Origin: Cephalopachus bancanus
Lineage: Eukaryota; Chordata; Mammalia; Primates; Tarsiidae
Assembly: GCA_027257055.1 (NCBI GenBank)
Contig: JAPVLO010000405.1
Location: 248,001 to 312,000 of the forward strand
Direction: 5' to 3'
Length of the DNA: 64,000 nt
Position 1 is the stretch's first letter, and every line of letters starts with the position of its first letter. Made by a program: the position numbers and the translations under genes. This document shows positions 9,683 through 22,316 of the stretch, piece after piece. The notes beneath the pieces are model-generated. The model was not told the origin of the DNA. It searched no databases and saw nothing but the letters and a program-made list of their open reading frames with translations.

Positions 9683-12600
9683 TATTCTTCCTCTGGAATT
9701 AGGGTTTTTGTGGTCTTGCCTTTTCAACTCCCTTAGGTGATATCTTAGGCTGTTAACTTGTAATCTTTCTATTTTCATAATGTGTGTTCATAGAGATATA
9801 AATTTTCCTCTTAGTACGTTTTCATGGCCTCCCAGAGATTTAGTAAGGCGTTTCTTCATTTTCATTTATTTCTAGTAATCTTTTATTTCTGCTTTGGTTT
9901 CTGTGTTGATCCAGGAGTTTTCCAGTGTTGTGCTGTTTAGTTTCCATGTTTGTGTGGGTAGTGGGAGCATTTTGTTGGTGTTGACATTTATTTTTATTTT
10001 TATATGTAATGAGAAAGCAAGACTTATTGAGAAGACAGAAAAATTTTCACAGTGAGAGGAGGCTCGAAGGGGTTGCCTGATATTTATTTTTAGTCCACTG
10101 TGTTCTGAGAAGGTGCATGGCAGTATTTTGATCCTATGAAATTTGTTTATGCTGGATTTATGACCTAGGATGTGGTAAATCTTGGAGTACATTCCCTGTG
10201 GTGATGAGTAGAATATATATTCCATGGCTGTAGGTGGATTGTTTTGTAGGTATCTATTAAGTCCATTTGGTGAAGTGTCAAGTTAAGGTTCTGGATCTCC
10301 TTGTTGATTTTTTGCCTTGATGATCTATCTAAGATTGTTAGTGGGTTATCTAAATCCCCATCTATGATAGTGTTAGAATTAATATATTTCTTTTAGTTTA
10401 CTTAGTAGCTGCTTTATAAAAGCTTGTCCTCTTGTGTTGGGTGCATATATGTTTGATGGATATTTCTTGTTTGATTGTGACTTTTGTCATTATGTGATGT
10501 CCTTCCATATCTTTAAAAATTTTTAATTGCTTAAAGGTAAAGGTTATTTTGTGTGATATTAAGATCCTGCCTTCTTTTTGTTCCAGTCACCTTAAAATTT
10601 GTTTTCCATTATCTGTCTTTGAGTTTTTGAGTTTCCTTTCTGGTGAGATATGCTTCCTAGAAGCAGCATATTGTTGGGTCTTTTTTTTTTTTTTTAATCT
10701 AGTTTGCCATTCTGTATCTTTTCAGTGGTGCATTTAGTCCATTCACATTCTGGCTGATTATTGAGATGTGAGTTTATCCTTGTCATGAGGCTCTTACAAG
10801 GTTTTCTTTTATTGTTTTTTTGTTTGCTAGTTTTTTGTTCTTTTTTTTGCTTTTTGGGTTAATATATGTGTGTGTTTTCAGTTTTGCAGTCATGATGCAT
10901 GCTGTGTTGATTCTCTGTTTTCTTCTTGGGAATTGTGTGGTTGTTCTTTTTTTCTTTCTTTTGTGCTTAATACCTTTTTAAGTGTCTCTTGGAGAGGTGG
11001 TCTGGAGGCAGCATAAACCTTTAGGGATTGAATGTCTGGGAAAGATTTTAATTCTCTATCAGTGAGGAAGCTTAGCTTAGCTAGATAGGAAATTCTTGGT
11101 TAGAATTGTTTATCCTTGACAACTTTGAAGATTAGACTACAGTCTCTTCTAGCCTATACTGTTTCTGTAGATAAGCATTGCTGCTTTTCTTATTAGTCTT
11201 CCCTGGTAGGTAGTCTGATCTTTCTTCTCACTGCCCTTAGTATTTTTTTCTTTTATACCTACTTGGTGTAAGAAAATTACTGTGTCTAGTAGTTAGTCTT
11301 CTCATTTGATCTCTTTCAGTGGTTCTCTGAATCTCTTTGGATGGTTGCATCTCTTATGAGGTGGGAGAAGTTTTCTTAGATGACCTTGTGGAATGTTTGT
11401 TCCAGGGTGGTCTTATTTTCCTTTTTGGCTTTAGAGATACCAATCAGGTGTAAGTTCAGCCTCTTAACTCATTTGTGACCACTGATGTGAATTTACATCC
11501 TTTCAAATTCTATTCCTTTTTGCACTGACATCAATTTACGTCATTCCAAATTCTGTTCCTGGTTGCCACTGACATGAATTATCTAATCATGGAAGACTAT
11601 CTTTGTCTTTTCAGGTTTATAATTTGAATAAAAATACAAAGTATGAAATGCTAGTCAGAGTGGTATCTGAAGCAGATACTGGTTATATCTGCAACTTTCA
11701 ATTGTATTTTGAAAAAGGATACAATTTAGGAAAGACCATTTCACTTGTGCTTAACAACAGAATTTTATGGCAACCAGTTTCAATTTTTTATTTTTATTTT
11801 TGCCCACTCAGTATTAGGAAAGTGATAAATTTTCCAGTTGTGAATGTATTAATATAATCACACATCTCTTGAAGGCTTTGTTCTGTCTTTTTAAGACTCC
11901 TTTCTATGTTTTTATCAGATTGGGTTAGTTCCATATTTTGGTCTTCAAACTCTGATACTCTTTCTTCTGCTTGGTTAATTCTGTTTTCCGTGCTTATCAG
12001 TTTATTATTTATTTCATTGACTGTATAAAAAGCGACTTGCATTTTGTAATTATTTCTTTCTTGTTTTTGTTTTGTTTTTCTTAGTTTTTATTCATCATTT
12101 CCAACCATTCCTTAATCTCTGCATATGTGGTATGAGACTAGTCAATCTGGGTGCTCTTCATTTTTTGAGTTCTGCAGTCTGTATTCTCCAGCACTGTCTT
12201 TTTAGGTGTCTCTGGGTTACCTGTGTTTATTCACTGATGTATCTTAATTTGTGATGGATTTTTCCTTTCTCTTTACTTCCATTGCTCAGTGAGAGGGGGA
12301 ACAGTTTTCACTTCTGTTTGTTCAACCCTCTATTCTTTGGTAAAGCTGCCAGATTTAAAAAAATATATGTATTTTGTAGCCAGGTTAGGGGTGGGGAGTT
12401 GTGCGGCCCTTTTGTAACTTTGGGATTTGAATAAGGTGTGTTGGGGTGCTAAGATTCAAAAACTGCCTGCAGATCATAATGTTCACTGACTGTATTGTGA
12501 TTCCCTTGGGACCCACTTCCCACCACCTCACAGCATGTATATGCAATGGGAATGTATGTATATTCCCCACTCAGCCACATGGAGTGGCTTTTCATCTCTG

Positions 12601-13228
12601 GTTACAGCTGTCAATCTGCAAATGATCCAGTTAGGTAAATGGGGTGTTGGAGTCTCCTCGGTGGGCCTGTCCTTCTGAGGATACTGTACCCGAAGTATTC
12701 TCTCTGTGTTGGCAGTGATCAACTTCAGAGAGGTGCTGAATTCATCCATCAGTCTCAGGGAGTAGTCCTGCTATTCATGTGGGCAGGTTGGAGCCTTTCC
12801 CTGCCCAGGTAATAGGACCAAGGCAGTGGGGGTATCTCTGCATCTTATCTTCAGCTGGAACTTGGTGTCTAGTTCTTCTGGTGTATTTTCTCTATGGTCT
12901 CTGCTGCCAGTTTCCAATCTGGTGCCAGAAGCTGTGGTGGTGGGTGGAGCCAGCATCAGCTGTTTTTTGCTGCTTTCTTTTGAGTAGGGATGTAGAGACA
13001 GTGCCTGCCTCTGGGGTCAGGGATCATGCTGGGATCTGAGTGGCTGCATGGGGCAGCTACCTCAGCAGGAGAGCTCAGGCTACTTGTTCTCACAACCCCA
13101 CTAAGTCAGACACTTGCTCACCTATTTGCTGACATATTTGCATGCATATTGGTCCCTATGTACACTCATTTATATGGAGACTCACACACTCTGAATGATT
13201 CTGTTGCCATCTTGGAATCCTCCCAGTA
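9683..13228 (-). mobile_element. L1-A, ORF2 start, ORF1 and 5' UTR (right of ERV)
   Basis: This continues the L1 interrupted by the ERV. The endonuclease region of ORF2 (EYIFYSSPQGMYSKIYHI, HSGLKI) is at about 9,870-10,750. ORF1 C-terminal sequence lies near 11,000-11,460, and the ORF1 coiled coil (RINQAEERVSEFEDQN) is at 11,858-12,042, beyond a piggyBac insertion. The 5' UTR runs to about 13,228, where the minus strand begins GGAGGATTCCAAGATGGCAA with the AAGATGGC (YY1-type) motif seen at L1 5' ends. It therefore reaches its true 5' end. It abuts the older host L1-D, into which it inserted. Reading frames are heavily broken. Confidence 0.9.
11468..11848 (+). mobile_element. piggyBac-type DNA transposon remnant flanked by TTAA
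   Basis: A 381-bp block interrupts L1-A ORF1 exactly between TTAA (11,464-11,467) and TTAA (11,849-11,852). Removing it with one TTAA restores continuous L1 homology. The left end holds 2.5 imperfect copies of a unit of about 44 bp (cactgayrtSaattta...ccaaattctrttcct). The plus-strand frame 11,603-11,857 reads VRVVSEADTGYICNFQLYFEKGYNLG, resembling the first catalytic-aspartate block of piggyBac transposases (a D-x-x-T-G-Y-x-x-N-F-like pattern). TTAA duplication is the hallmark of piggyBac insertion. The terminal inverted repeats are weak (CATT and AC matches only). Most of the transposase is absent, so this is a deletion derivative. Confidence 0.75.
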
Positions 13229-13616
13229 GAGTGAGTTCTACTCCTTTGGGTATATACCCAGTAGTGATATTGCTGGGTCAAACGTTAAGTCTATTTTTAG
13301 TTCTTTGAGAAGTCTCCAAACTCCTTTCCACAGGGGCTGCACTAGCTTAAATTCCTACAACAATGTACAAGTGTTCCTTTTTCTCTGCAACCTCATCAAC
13401 ATCTGTTGGTTTTTGTCTTTTTATAATAGTTGTACTGACTGGTGTGAGATAGTATCTCATTGTGGTTTTGATATGTGTTTCTTTGATGACTAGTCTGTTG
13501 AGCATTTTTTCATGCTTGTTGGCTGTTTGTTTGTCTTCCTTTGAGAAGTGTCTGTTCAAGTCCTTTGCCCCTTTCAATAGAGCTGTTATTTTCCTGTCTA
13601 CTCATTTGAGTTCTTT
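13229..13616 (-). mobile_element. Host L1-D segment 1 (ORF2 C-terminal end)
   Basis: This older L1 ORF2 3' region is on the minus strand, starting with the phrase tgggtatatacccagtag and running to ctcatttgagttcttt. It is interrupted there by L1-B plus an Alu and resumes at 15,925 after a 12-bp duplication, tttgagttcttt (13,605-13,616 and 15,925-15,936). Its 3' end is separated from it by L1-A and lies outside the window. Confidence 0.88.
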
Positions 13617-13623
13617 TTTTGTT

Positions 13624-13885
13624 TTGTTTTGTTATGTTTTTGAGTTGGAGTCTCACTCTGTTGCCTAGACTGGATTGCAGTGGCCGCTCCTGGCCACCGC
13701 AGCCTTGACCTGCTGGGCTCTGGTGATCCTTCTGCTTCAGCCTTCCAAGTAGCCCGGAATTACAAGTGCATGCTACCACGCCTGGCTAATTTTTTTTTAT
13801 TTATTTATTATAGAGATGAGGTCTTGCCAAGTTGCCCAAGCGGGTCTTGAACCCATGGGCTCAGGCAATCCACTCACCTCAGCCC
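13624..13885 (-). mobile_element. Alu, 5'-truncated, in the A-tail of L1-B
   Basis: The poly(T)-rich tail (13,617-13,639) is followed by gagttggagtctcactctg and the rest of a dimeric Alu on the minus strand. It stops at cacctcagccc, so roughly the first 50 bases of the element are missing. It is flanked by tttttttgtt on both sides (about 13,614-13,623 and 13,886-13,895), which places it inside the A-tail of L1-B. Confidence 0.88.
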
Positions 13886-15924
13886 TTTTTTTGTTCTTTA
13901 TTTTAAAGATGTGGGGTACAATTCAGGGTTAGGTATACAAATGTTCATTATGCAGGTACCCTTGTTGATAAGGTGTGTCCCTCCCTCCCCTGCCAGTCTT
14001 CCTCAACTACCAATCCCACACCCCCACCCCTGGCAATTTTACACTATTGCCAATCCCTTTCTCATAGTATTATGATAATTGTTCAATATCTGCTTATGAG
14101 TGAGAACATATGGTACTCTGTTCTTTGTTTCTGTGATAGATCACTGAATATGATCAACTCTAAATCCATCCAAGTTGCTAAAAAGTCCATATGGTTGTCC
14201 TTCTTTATGGCTGCATAATATTCCATATGTACCACATTATTTTTTTATCCAGTCCAGCTTCCATGGGTAGTATGATTGGTTCCATGTTTTTGCTTTGTGA
14301 ATAGAGCTGCAACAAACATGTGTGTGCAGGTATCTTTTTTGTAGAGTGATTTGAGTTCCTCTGGGTATATTCCTAATGGGGGATTCTGGGTCATATGGAA
14401 GGTCAATTTCTAGTTCTTTCAGAAATCACCACACTGTCTCCAAAAGTAGTTGCACTAGTTTGAATTCCCACCAGCAGTGTAGATGCGTTCCTTTTTCTCC
14501 ACATCCTCACCAGCATCTGTTGTTGTTTGTTTTATTAATGATGGCCATTCTTACTGGGGTTAGGTAGAATGTCAATGTGGTTTTGATTTACATTTCTCTA
14601 ATGATTAGTGGAGCTGAGCACTTTTTCATGTGTGTGTTGGTTACCCACATATATTCTTTTGAAAATTGTCTATTCACGTCTATTGCCCACTTTTTAATGG
14701 TGCTGTTTGTTTTTTTCCTTTTGACGCATTTGAGTTCCTTGTAGATCCTAGATGTTAGGCCTTTGTCAGATATGCAGTTGGCAGATATTTTTTCCCATTC
14801 TGTTGACTGTCTCCCTGCTCTCTTGATGGTTTCTTTTGCTTTGCAGAAGCTCATCAGTTTGATAAGGTTCCACTTGTCTATCTTTTTTCTTATGGTATGG
14901 GCACTTAGGGTTTTGATGGAATTGGTTGCCAGTCCCAATTTCCATAAGAGTGTCTTCTGCATTTTGGAAGATTCTTATAGTTTGAGGTTTTATGTTTAGG
15001 TCTTTGATCCATGTAGAATTAATTTTTGTGTATGGTGATAGGTAGGGGTCCTGTTTCAATCTTCTGCATGTGATCAGGCAGTTTTCCCAGCATCATTTAC
15101 TAAATAGGTTCTCCTCTCCCCAGTGGTTAATTGCAGAGGCTTTGTTGAAGATGAGTTGGTTGAGAAATTGAGGTTTTGCTTCCAGAATCTCTATCCTGTT
15201 CCATTGGTCTATATGCCTGTTCTGTACCAATACCAGGTTGTTTTGATTACTGTAGCCTCATAGTAAAGTTTGAAGTCTGGAAATGTGATACCTCCTGCTT
15301 TGTTTCTTTTGCTAAAGATTATTTTGGTTATTTGTGGTTGTTATGCTTCTATATGAATTTCTGTATTGTCATTTCCAAGTCTGAGAAGAATGATATTGGT
15401 AATTTAATGGGTATTGCATTGAATCTGTAGATAGCCTTTGGTAGGATGGACATCTTAATAATGTTGGTTCTTCCTATATATGAGCATGGAATATTTTTCC
15501 ATTTGTTTGGGTCTTCTTGGATTTCTTTGAGCAGTGTTTTGTAGTTCTCATTGTAAAGGTCTTTCACTTCTTTGGTTAGGAAGATGTCGAGGTACTTTTT
15601 TTTGTGTAGTTATTGTGAATGGGACTGTGCTTTTTATTTGGTTCTCTACCTGCTTGTTGTTGGTGTATAAGAATGCAGCTGTCTTTTGCACATTTATTTT
15701 GTTCCAAGACTTTGCCAAAGTCCTTTATCAGTGCAAGCAGGTTTTTGACAGATTCTTTTGGATTTTTGAGGTATAGATCATGTCATCAGCAAAGAGGGTA
15801 ACTTGATTTCCTCTTTTCCTATTTGGGTACCTCTGATTTCCTTCTCTTGTCTAATTTCCTTAGATAGGACTTCCAACACAATGTTGAACAAGAGGAGTGA
15901 GAATGGGCAGCCTTGTCTTGTTTG
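13886..15924 (-). mobile_element. L1-B, 5'-truncated
   Basis: Minus-strand L1 running from the poly(A) tail and 3' UTR (gatgtggggtacaattcagg) through the ORF2 C-terminus (14,588-14,962 reads [20 protein letters not shown]) to the RT region (15,349-15,567 [15 protein letters not shown]). It is truncated at 15,924. The 12-bp duplication tttgagttcttt flanks the L1-B plus Alu unit. Closely related in sequence to L1-H and L1-I, with the same 3' UTR type. Frames are interrupted. Confidence 0.92.
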
Positions 15925-17242
15925 TTTGAGTTCTTTATAGATTCTGGACATTAGTCCTTTGTTAGATGCAGTTTGCGAATATTTTCTTCTATTCTGTAGG
16001 TTGTTTGTTTACTCTGTTGATGGTTTCTTTTGCTGTGAAGAAGTTCTTGAATTTAATTAGGTCCCACTTGATAAATTTCCTTTTTACTTTTTTATGGATT
16101 ATGCATGCAACTCCTTTCTCCAGAGTTCTCCCACTTTATCTTTCTCTTTCAGGAATGCTGATCAGGTAGAGACTTGGTCTCTTTACATAATCTTTTTCAC
16201 TGCATTTGCTTTGAGTCTTGGTCATGAATTCATTGTCTTGTCAAATTTGATAGGGATTGCATTGAATCTGCAGATTATTTTAGGCAACACTGACATGTTA
16301 ACTATATTGAATCTTCCTACCCTTGAGCATTCCATGTTTCCATTTGTTTAAGCCATCTTTAATTTTTTAAAGAAGTGCTTTGTAGTTCTTTTTGTAGAGA
16401 TTTTTCACCATTTTGTATAGATGTATTTTTTTGTGTGGCTAACTTTAGATGAGATTGGCTAACATTAGATTAACGTTAAATGAGATTATATTCTTGATTT
16501 GGCCATCAGCTTGAATGCTATTGGTGTGTACAGATATAATACAGATGTAACTAATTTTTGAGCATTTAAAAAAAATCCTGAGACTTTACTAAAGTCATTT
16601 ATGAGTGCTGGGAATCTTTTGGTGGAATCTTTAGGGTTTTATAGGTATAGAATTGTGTCATCTGGGAAGAGAGATAATTTAACTTCATCTTTTCCTATTT
16701 AGATAATATTCTTATTTTCACTCTTGTCTGATTGCTCCTGCTAAGACTTTCAGTACTTTGTTGAATAGGAGTGGTGAGAGTGGGCATCTTTGTCTTTTTT
16801 CAGTTCTTAGGGGGAATGTTTGCAACTTTTGCCTATTAAGTATTATGTTGGCTGTGTGTTTGTCACAGATGGCTCTTATTATAGTGAGGAATGTTCATTT
16901 AATGTTTAGATGTCTGAGGGTTTTTTTAAAAATCATGAAGGAATGTTTGATTTTATCAAATGTTTTTTCTGTATCTATTGAGATTATCATGTGGTTCTTG
17001 TTTTTACTTCTACTTATGTGGTGGATTATGTTTAGTGATTTATGTATGTTCAATCAACTTTGCATCCCAGGAATAAAGCTCACCTTGTCATGGTGGATAA
17101 TTTTTTGATGTGCTGCTGGATAGGGATTAGTAATATTTTCTTAAGGATTTTTGCATCTATAGTCATCAGGAATATTGTCCTGTAGTTTTTTTCTTTGTTG
17201 TGTCTTTGCTGTTTTTTGATATCAGGATGATGCTGGCTTTTT
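15925..17242 (-). mobile_element. Host L1-D segment 2 (ORF2)
   Basis: Continuation of the old L1 after L1-B, starting ttgagttctttatagattctgg. It is diverged, with a deletion of some hundreds of bases near 16,236 compared with other copies here. It carries an odd block at about 16,120-16,192 that matches ORF1 rather than ORF2 (see findings). It is interrupted at 17,229-17,242 by L1-C. Confidence 0.85.
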
Positions 17243-17451
17243 AAAAATAATTAATCAGTATTTTTTATTATGGTTTTGAGGGGTACAGTTAAGGGTTAGG
17301 TGTACAATTACGTTTCATTCAGGCACCCTGTTGATAAGAGGTGTTTTCCCAGTCCCAGACAGATATTTGCTACTGTTAATCCCACCCCCCCATAATTTCC
17401 CAGTACCGTCAGTCATTTTCTTATAGTATTACATTGGATATTCAAGGTTCA

Positions 17452-20400
17452 TTATATGAGTGAGAACATGTGATATTCTGATCTTTGTTTCTGTGAGAGG
17501 TCACTCAGTATTATAGACTCTAGTTCCATCCAGATTGCTGCGAAATTTATGATTTTGTTCTTTTTTATGGCTGCGTAGTATTCCATCATGTATATGTACC
17601 ACATTTTTAAAATCCAGTTCTCTTTTGATGGGCAGCATGGTTGTTTCCAGGTTCTTGCTATTGTGAACAATGCTGCGATAAACATATGTGTGCAGGTATC
17701 TTTTTTATAGAGTGATTTGTGTTCTTCAGGGCATATTCCCAGTAGGGGGATTGCAGGGTCATATGGAAGGTCAATTTTTAGAGCTTTTAGGAATCGCCAC
17801 ACTGCTTTCCACAGAGGTTGCGCTAGTTTACACTCCCACCAACAGTGTAGAAGTGTTCCCTTTTCACCACACCCTCTCCAGCAGCTGTTATTTTTTGGGT
17901 TGTTGATAATTGCCATTATGACTGGAGTTAGGTGGTATCTCAGTGTGGTTTTGATTTGCATCTCCCTGATGATTAGTGAGGTTGAGCATTTCTTCATGTG
18001 TTTGTTGGCTGCTCGAATGTCTTCTTTTGTGAAGTGTCTGTTCATATCTTTTGCCCATTTTATAATGGGGTTGTTTGTTTTCTTCTTTTCGGTACGTTTC
18101 AGTTCCTTTAAGATGCAGGATGTTAAGCCTTTGTCAGACCTAGAGTTGGCAAATACTTTTTCCCAGTCTGTAGGCTGTCTCCCTGTTCTCTTGATGGTTT
18201 CTTTGCTTTGCAGAAGCTTGTCAGTTTAATAAGGTCCCATTTGTCTATCTTCTCTCTTAAGTCCTGTGGGTTTCGGGTTTTGTACAGGAATTGGATGCCA
18301 GTTCCGATTTCCATGAGAGTATTTCCTTCCTTTTCTAAGGTTCTTATGGTTTGAGGTTTTACATTTAGGTCTCTGATCCATTTGGAGTTAACCTTTGTGC
18401 ATGGGGATAGATAGGGATCCTGTTTCAATCTTCTGCATGTGGTCAGCCAGTTTTCCCAGCACCATTTACTGAATAGGTTCTCCTCTCCCCATTGGTAGGT
18501 GGTGGGGACTTTGTCGAAGAGGAGTTGGTTGAGAAATTGAGGTTTTGCTTCTGGAATCTCAATTCTGTTCCATTGATCTATATGCCTGTTCTTGTACCAA
18601 TACCAAGCTGTTTTGATGATTGTAGCTTTATAGTAAAGTTTGAAGTCTGGTATTGTGATACCACCTGCTTTGTTTTTTTTGCTGAGGATTGTTCTGGCTA
18701 TTCTTGGACGTTTGTGTTTCCATATGAATTCCTGTGTTGTTTTTTCTAGGTCTGAGAAGAATGTTGTTGGTAATTTAATGGGTATTGCATTGAATTTGTA
18801 GATTGCCTTAGGTAAGATGGACATCTTCACAATGTTGATTTTCCGATCCATGAGCATGGGATATTTTTCCACTTGTTCATGTCAGCTTGTTCCACTTGTT
18901 CATGATTTCTTTGAGCAGTGTTTTGTAATTTTCATTGTAAAGGTCTTTCATGTCTCTGGTTAGGAAGATGCCAAGGTATTTCATTTTTTTTTTGGCTATT
19001 GTGAATGGAATTGTGTTTTTTATTTGGGTTTCTGTTTGTTTATTATTGGTGTAGAGAAATGCGATTGTCTTTTGTACATTTATTTTGTATCCTGAGACTT
19101 TGCCAAAGGCCTTTATCAATGTAAGGAGGGCTTTGACAGATTCTCTTGGGTTTTCAAGGTACACCATCATTTCATCTGCATAGAGAGATAACTTGACTTC
19201 CTCTTTTCCTATTTGGATACCTCTGATTGCCTCCTCTTCTCTGATTTCTCTAGCCAGGACTTCCAATACTATGTTGAACAGAAGGGGAGAGAGTGGGCAT
19301 CCTTGTCTAGTTCCGGTATTCAGGGGAATTGGTTCCAATTTTTGTCCATTTATGAGTATGCTGGCTGTGGGTTTCTCATAGATGGCTTTTACTATTTTGA
19401 GGTGTGTTCCCCGTATGCCTAGATGTTCAAGGGTTTTTATCAAGAAGGGGTGCTAGATTTTATCAGAAGCTTTTTCTGTATCTAATGATATGATCATGTG
19501 GTTTTTGTTTTGACATCTGTTGATGTATTTAATTACATTTATGGTTTTACGCATGTTGAACCAGCCTTGCATGCCAGGAATGAAGCCTACTTGGTCATGG
19601 TGGATGTTTTTTGAGATGTATTGCTGAATCCGGTTTGCTAGGATTTTGTTGAGAATTTTAGCATCTATGTTCATCAAAGATATTGGCCTGTAGTTCTCTT
19701 TCTTTGTTGGATCTTTACCTGGCTTGGGTATCGGTGTGATGTTGGCTTTATAAAATGATTTGGGGAGAGTTCCATCTTTTTCAATCGCCTGGAACACCTT
19801 CAGTAGGATTGGTATCAGCTCCTCCTTGAATGCCTTGTAGAATTCTGCTGGAAAGCCATCTGGACCAGGGCTTATTTTTGTAGGAAGTTTTCTTATTACG
19901 TAGTCGATTTCCTTGATTATTATTGGTCTATTTAGGGTCTCAATTTCTTCTTGTTCCAACCTAGGTAGTTTGTGTGATGTCAGAAAGTCCTCCATTTCCT
20001 TATGGTTTTCAAGTTTGTTTCCATACAAGTGTACGTAGTAGTCTCTAATGATCTTTTGTATTTCTTCAGGGTCAGACGTGACTTCATCTTTTGTGTTTCT
20101 GATAATGCTTATTTTGTTTTTTTCTCATTTTTTCTTGGTCAGTCTAGCTAGGGGACCATCAATCTTGTTTACCCTTTTGAAGAACCAGCTTTTTGTTTCA
20201 TTGATTTTTTGTATTATCTTTTTGTGTTCTATGTCCTGGATTTGGGCTTTTGTTTTGGTGATCTGGATTCTTCTGCTGAAATTAGGGTTTTTGTGGTCTT
20301 GCTTTTCCAGCTTCTTTAGGTGACTTGTTAGGTTGTGAATTTCTGTTCCTTCCATTTTCTTCATGTGTGTTTGTAGGGATATAAATTCCCCTCTTACTAC

Positions 20401-21278
20401 AGCTTTCGGGGCATCCCAGAGATTTGGTAAGATGTTTCTTCATTTTCATTTGTTTCCAGGTATCTTTTGATCCCTGTTTTGATTTTGTCATTGACCCAGG
20501 AGTTGTTTAGCATCATGCTGTTTAGTGTCCATGTATTTGTGGGTTTTGGGGGAACTTTGTTGGTGTCAATGTTTATTTTTATTCCACTGTGGTCCGAGAA
20601 GGTGTTTGGTAGAATTTCGGTCCTTTTAAATTTGCTTATACTTGATTTATGGCAGAGTATGTGGTTGATCTTAGAATATGTTCCATGTGGTGATGAGTAG
20701 AATGTGTATTCTGTGGTCTTTGGATGGAGTGTTCTGTAGATATCAATTAAGTCCATTTGGTCCAAAGTCACATTGAGGTTCCGGATCTCCTTGCTGATTT
20801 TTTGTCCTGATGATATGTCTAGGGTTGTGAGTGGGGTATTAAAGTCCCCAGTTATGACAGTGTTAGAGTGAATATCTTTCTTTAGTTTTCCTAGAAGTTG
20901 CTTTATGAAAGTTGGTGCACCTATGTTGGGTGCATATATGTTTAGGATAGATATTTCTTGTTGATGGATTGAGCCTTTTATCATTATGTAGTGGCCTTCT
21001 GTATCTTTTTTGATTTTTAATAGTTTGAAGGGTATTTTGTCTGAAATTAAGATGGCTACTCCTCCTTTCTTTTGTATTCTGCTCACCTGGTAGTTTGTTT
21101 CCCATCCTCTTACTTTGAGTCTGTGGGTGTCCTTTCTAGTGAGGTGGATCTCTTGAAGGCAATAGATTGTTGCCTGATGATATTTTATCCATTTTGCCAA
21201 CCTATGTCTTTTCAGTGGTGCATTTAGTCCGTTCACATTTAGGCTAATAATTGAAATGGAAGAGTTGATCCCTGTCAT
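17452..21278 (-). pseudogene. L1-C ORF2 (endonuclease and reverse transcriptase), disrupted
   Basis: ORF2p nicks target DNA and reverse-transcribes L1 RNA. Start ATG is at 21,278-21,276 (MTGINSSISIISLNVNGLN). The apurinic-type endonuclease occupies 21,278-20,397, with VITGDFNTPL and FSDHSGIKINI intact. A linker with stops follows (20,364-20,125). The RT spans 20,028-18,877 ([49 protein letters not shown]). The catalytic box reads [11 protein letters not shown], where the second Asp of YADD is Glu. The thumb and C-terminal Cys-rich parts are 18,872-17,452 ([19 protein letters not shown]). At least five frame breaks make it inactive. Confidence 0.93.
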
Positions 21279-22316
21279 AAGGTTCTTACAGAGTTGTTCC
21301 TGTTTATTTGTTGTCTTTCTTTGGGTTTTGGAGTTGGTTCAGGTGTGTTTTTAATCTTTTGCCTGTACTCTTGTGAAGAATGCTGTTGTTCTTTTTTCTT
21401 TTTTGTCTGTGTTCTGTTCTTTATTAAGTGTTTCTTGTAGAGGTGGTCTGGTGGCAGCGTAGGTTCTTAGGGATTGGATGTCTCAAAAAGATTTCAATTC
21501 TCCCTCACTAATGAAGCTTAGTTTGGCTGGGTAGGTTATTCTTGGCTGAAATTGTTTCTCTTTTAGAGCTTTGAAGATAGGACTCCAGGCTCTCCTGGCC
21601 TGAAGGGTTTCTGTGGATAAATCTGCTGCTATTCGAATTGGTTTTCCCTGGTAGGTAGTCTGGCCTTTTTCTCTTGCTGCCTTTAGGATTTTTCCTTTCA
21701 TAGCTACTTTGTTTAGGCAAATTATTATGTGTCTGGGAGTTGGTCTTCTCGTTTGTTGTCTTGCAGGTGTTCTCTGAATCTCATGTGTTTGAATTTTTTC
21801 ATCCTTAATGAGATGAGGGAAGTTTTCTTGAAATATTTCATGAAATGTTTGTTCCAGTGTGGCTTCTGTTTCTCTTTCTGCCTCAGGAAGCCCAATTATT
21901 CTTAGGTTTGGTCTCTTGAAGTGATCATTCATCACTTGCAGGTTTTGTTCTGTCTTTTTGGCCTTCTTTTCTATGCTTTTGACAGTTTGGGTTAGTTCTG
22001 TGTTTTGGTCTTCGAGCTCTGAGATTCTTTCTTCTGCTTGGCTGATTCTGCTTTCCATGCTTATTAGTCTGTTGTTCATTTCTATCACAGTATTCTTTAC
22101 TGCTGTCATTTCTGACAACAGCTCCTTCCTATTTTCTTCTTGTCTCTCCTCAATTTTTTAAATTCTCTCCATTAATGTCTTGATGTCTGGGTTTGTTGCA
22201 TGTAGCCAGTCATTCTGAGGACTCTTCATTTTCTGTGTTCCAGAATCTGTTTTCTCATTGTCTGATCTCCCAGGGGTCTGTGTAAGACCTATATTCTTCT
22301 TTTGTTTTTTCTTCAT
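21276..22316 (-). pseudogene. L1-C ORF1 (RNA-binding chaperone), disrupted
   Basis: ORF1p coats L1 RNA as a trimer. The likely start is the ATG at 22,316-22,314 (MKKKQKKNIG), as in L1-J. A TAA at 22,160-22,158 breaks the N-terminal region. The frame 22,118-21,483 then encodes the coiled coil (SRISQAEERISELEDQN), an RRM-like part (NLRIIGLPEAERE) and the C-terminal domain (KGKILKAAREKGQ, LQARRAWSPIFKALKEK, ITYPAKLSFI). A TGA at 21,485-21,483 cuts the tail that other copies carry. The ORF1 end and ORF2 start fall in the same TTATGACAGG stretch at about 21,276-21,280. Confidence 0.9.
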
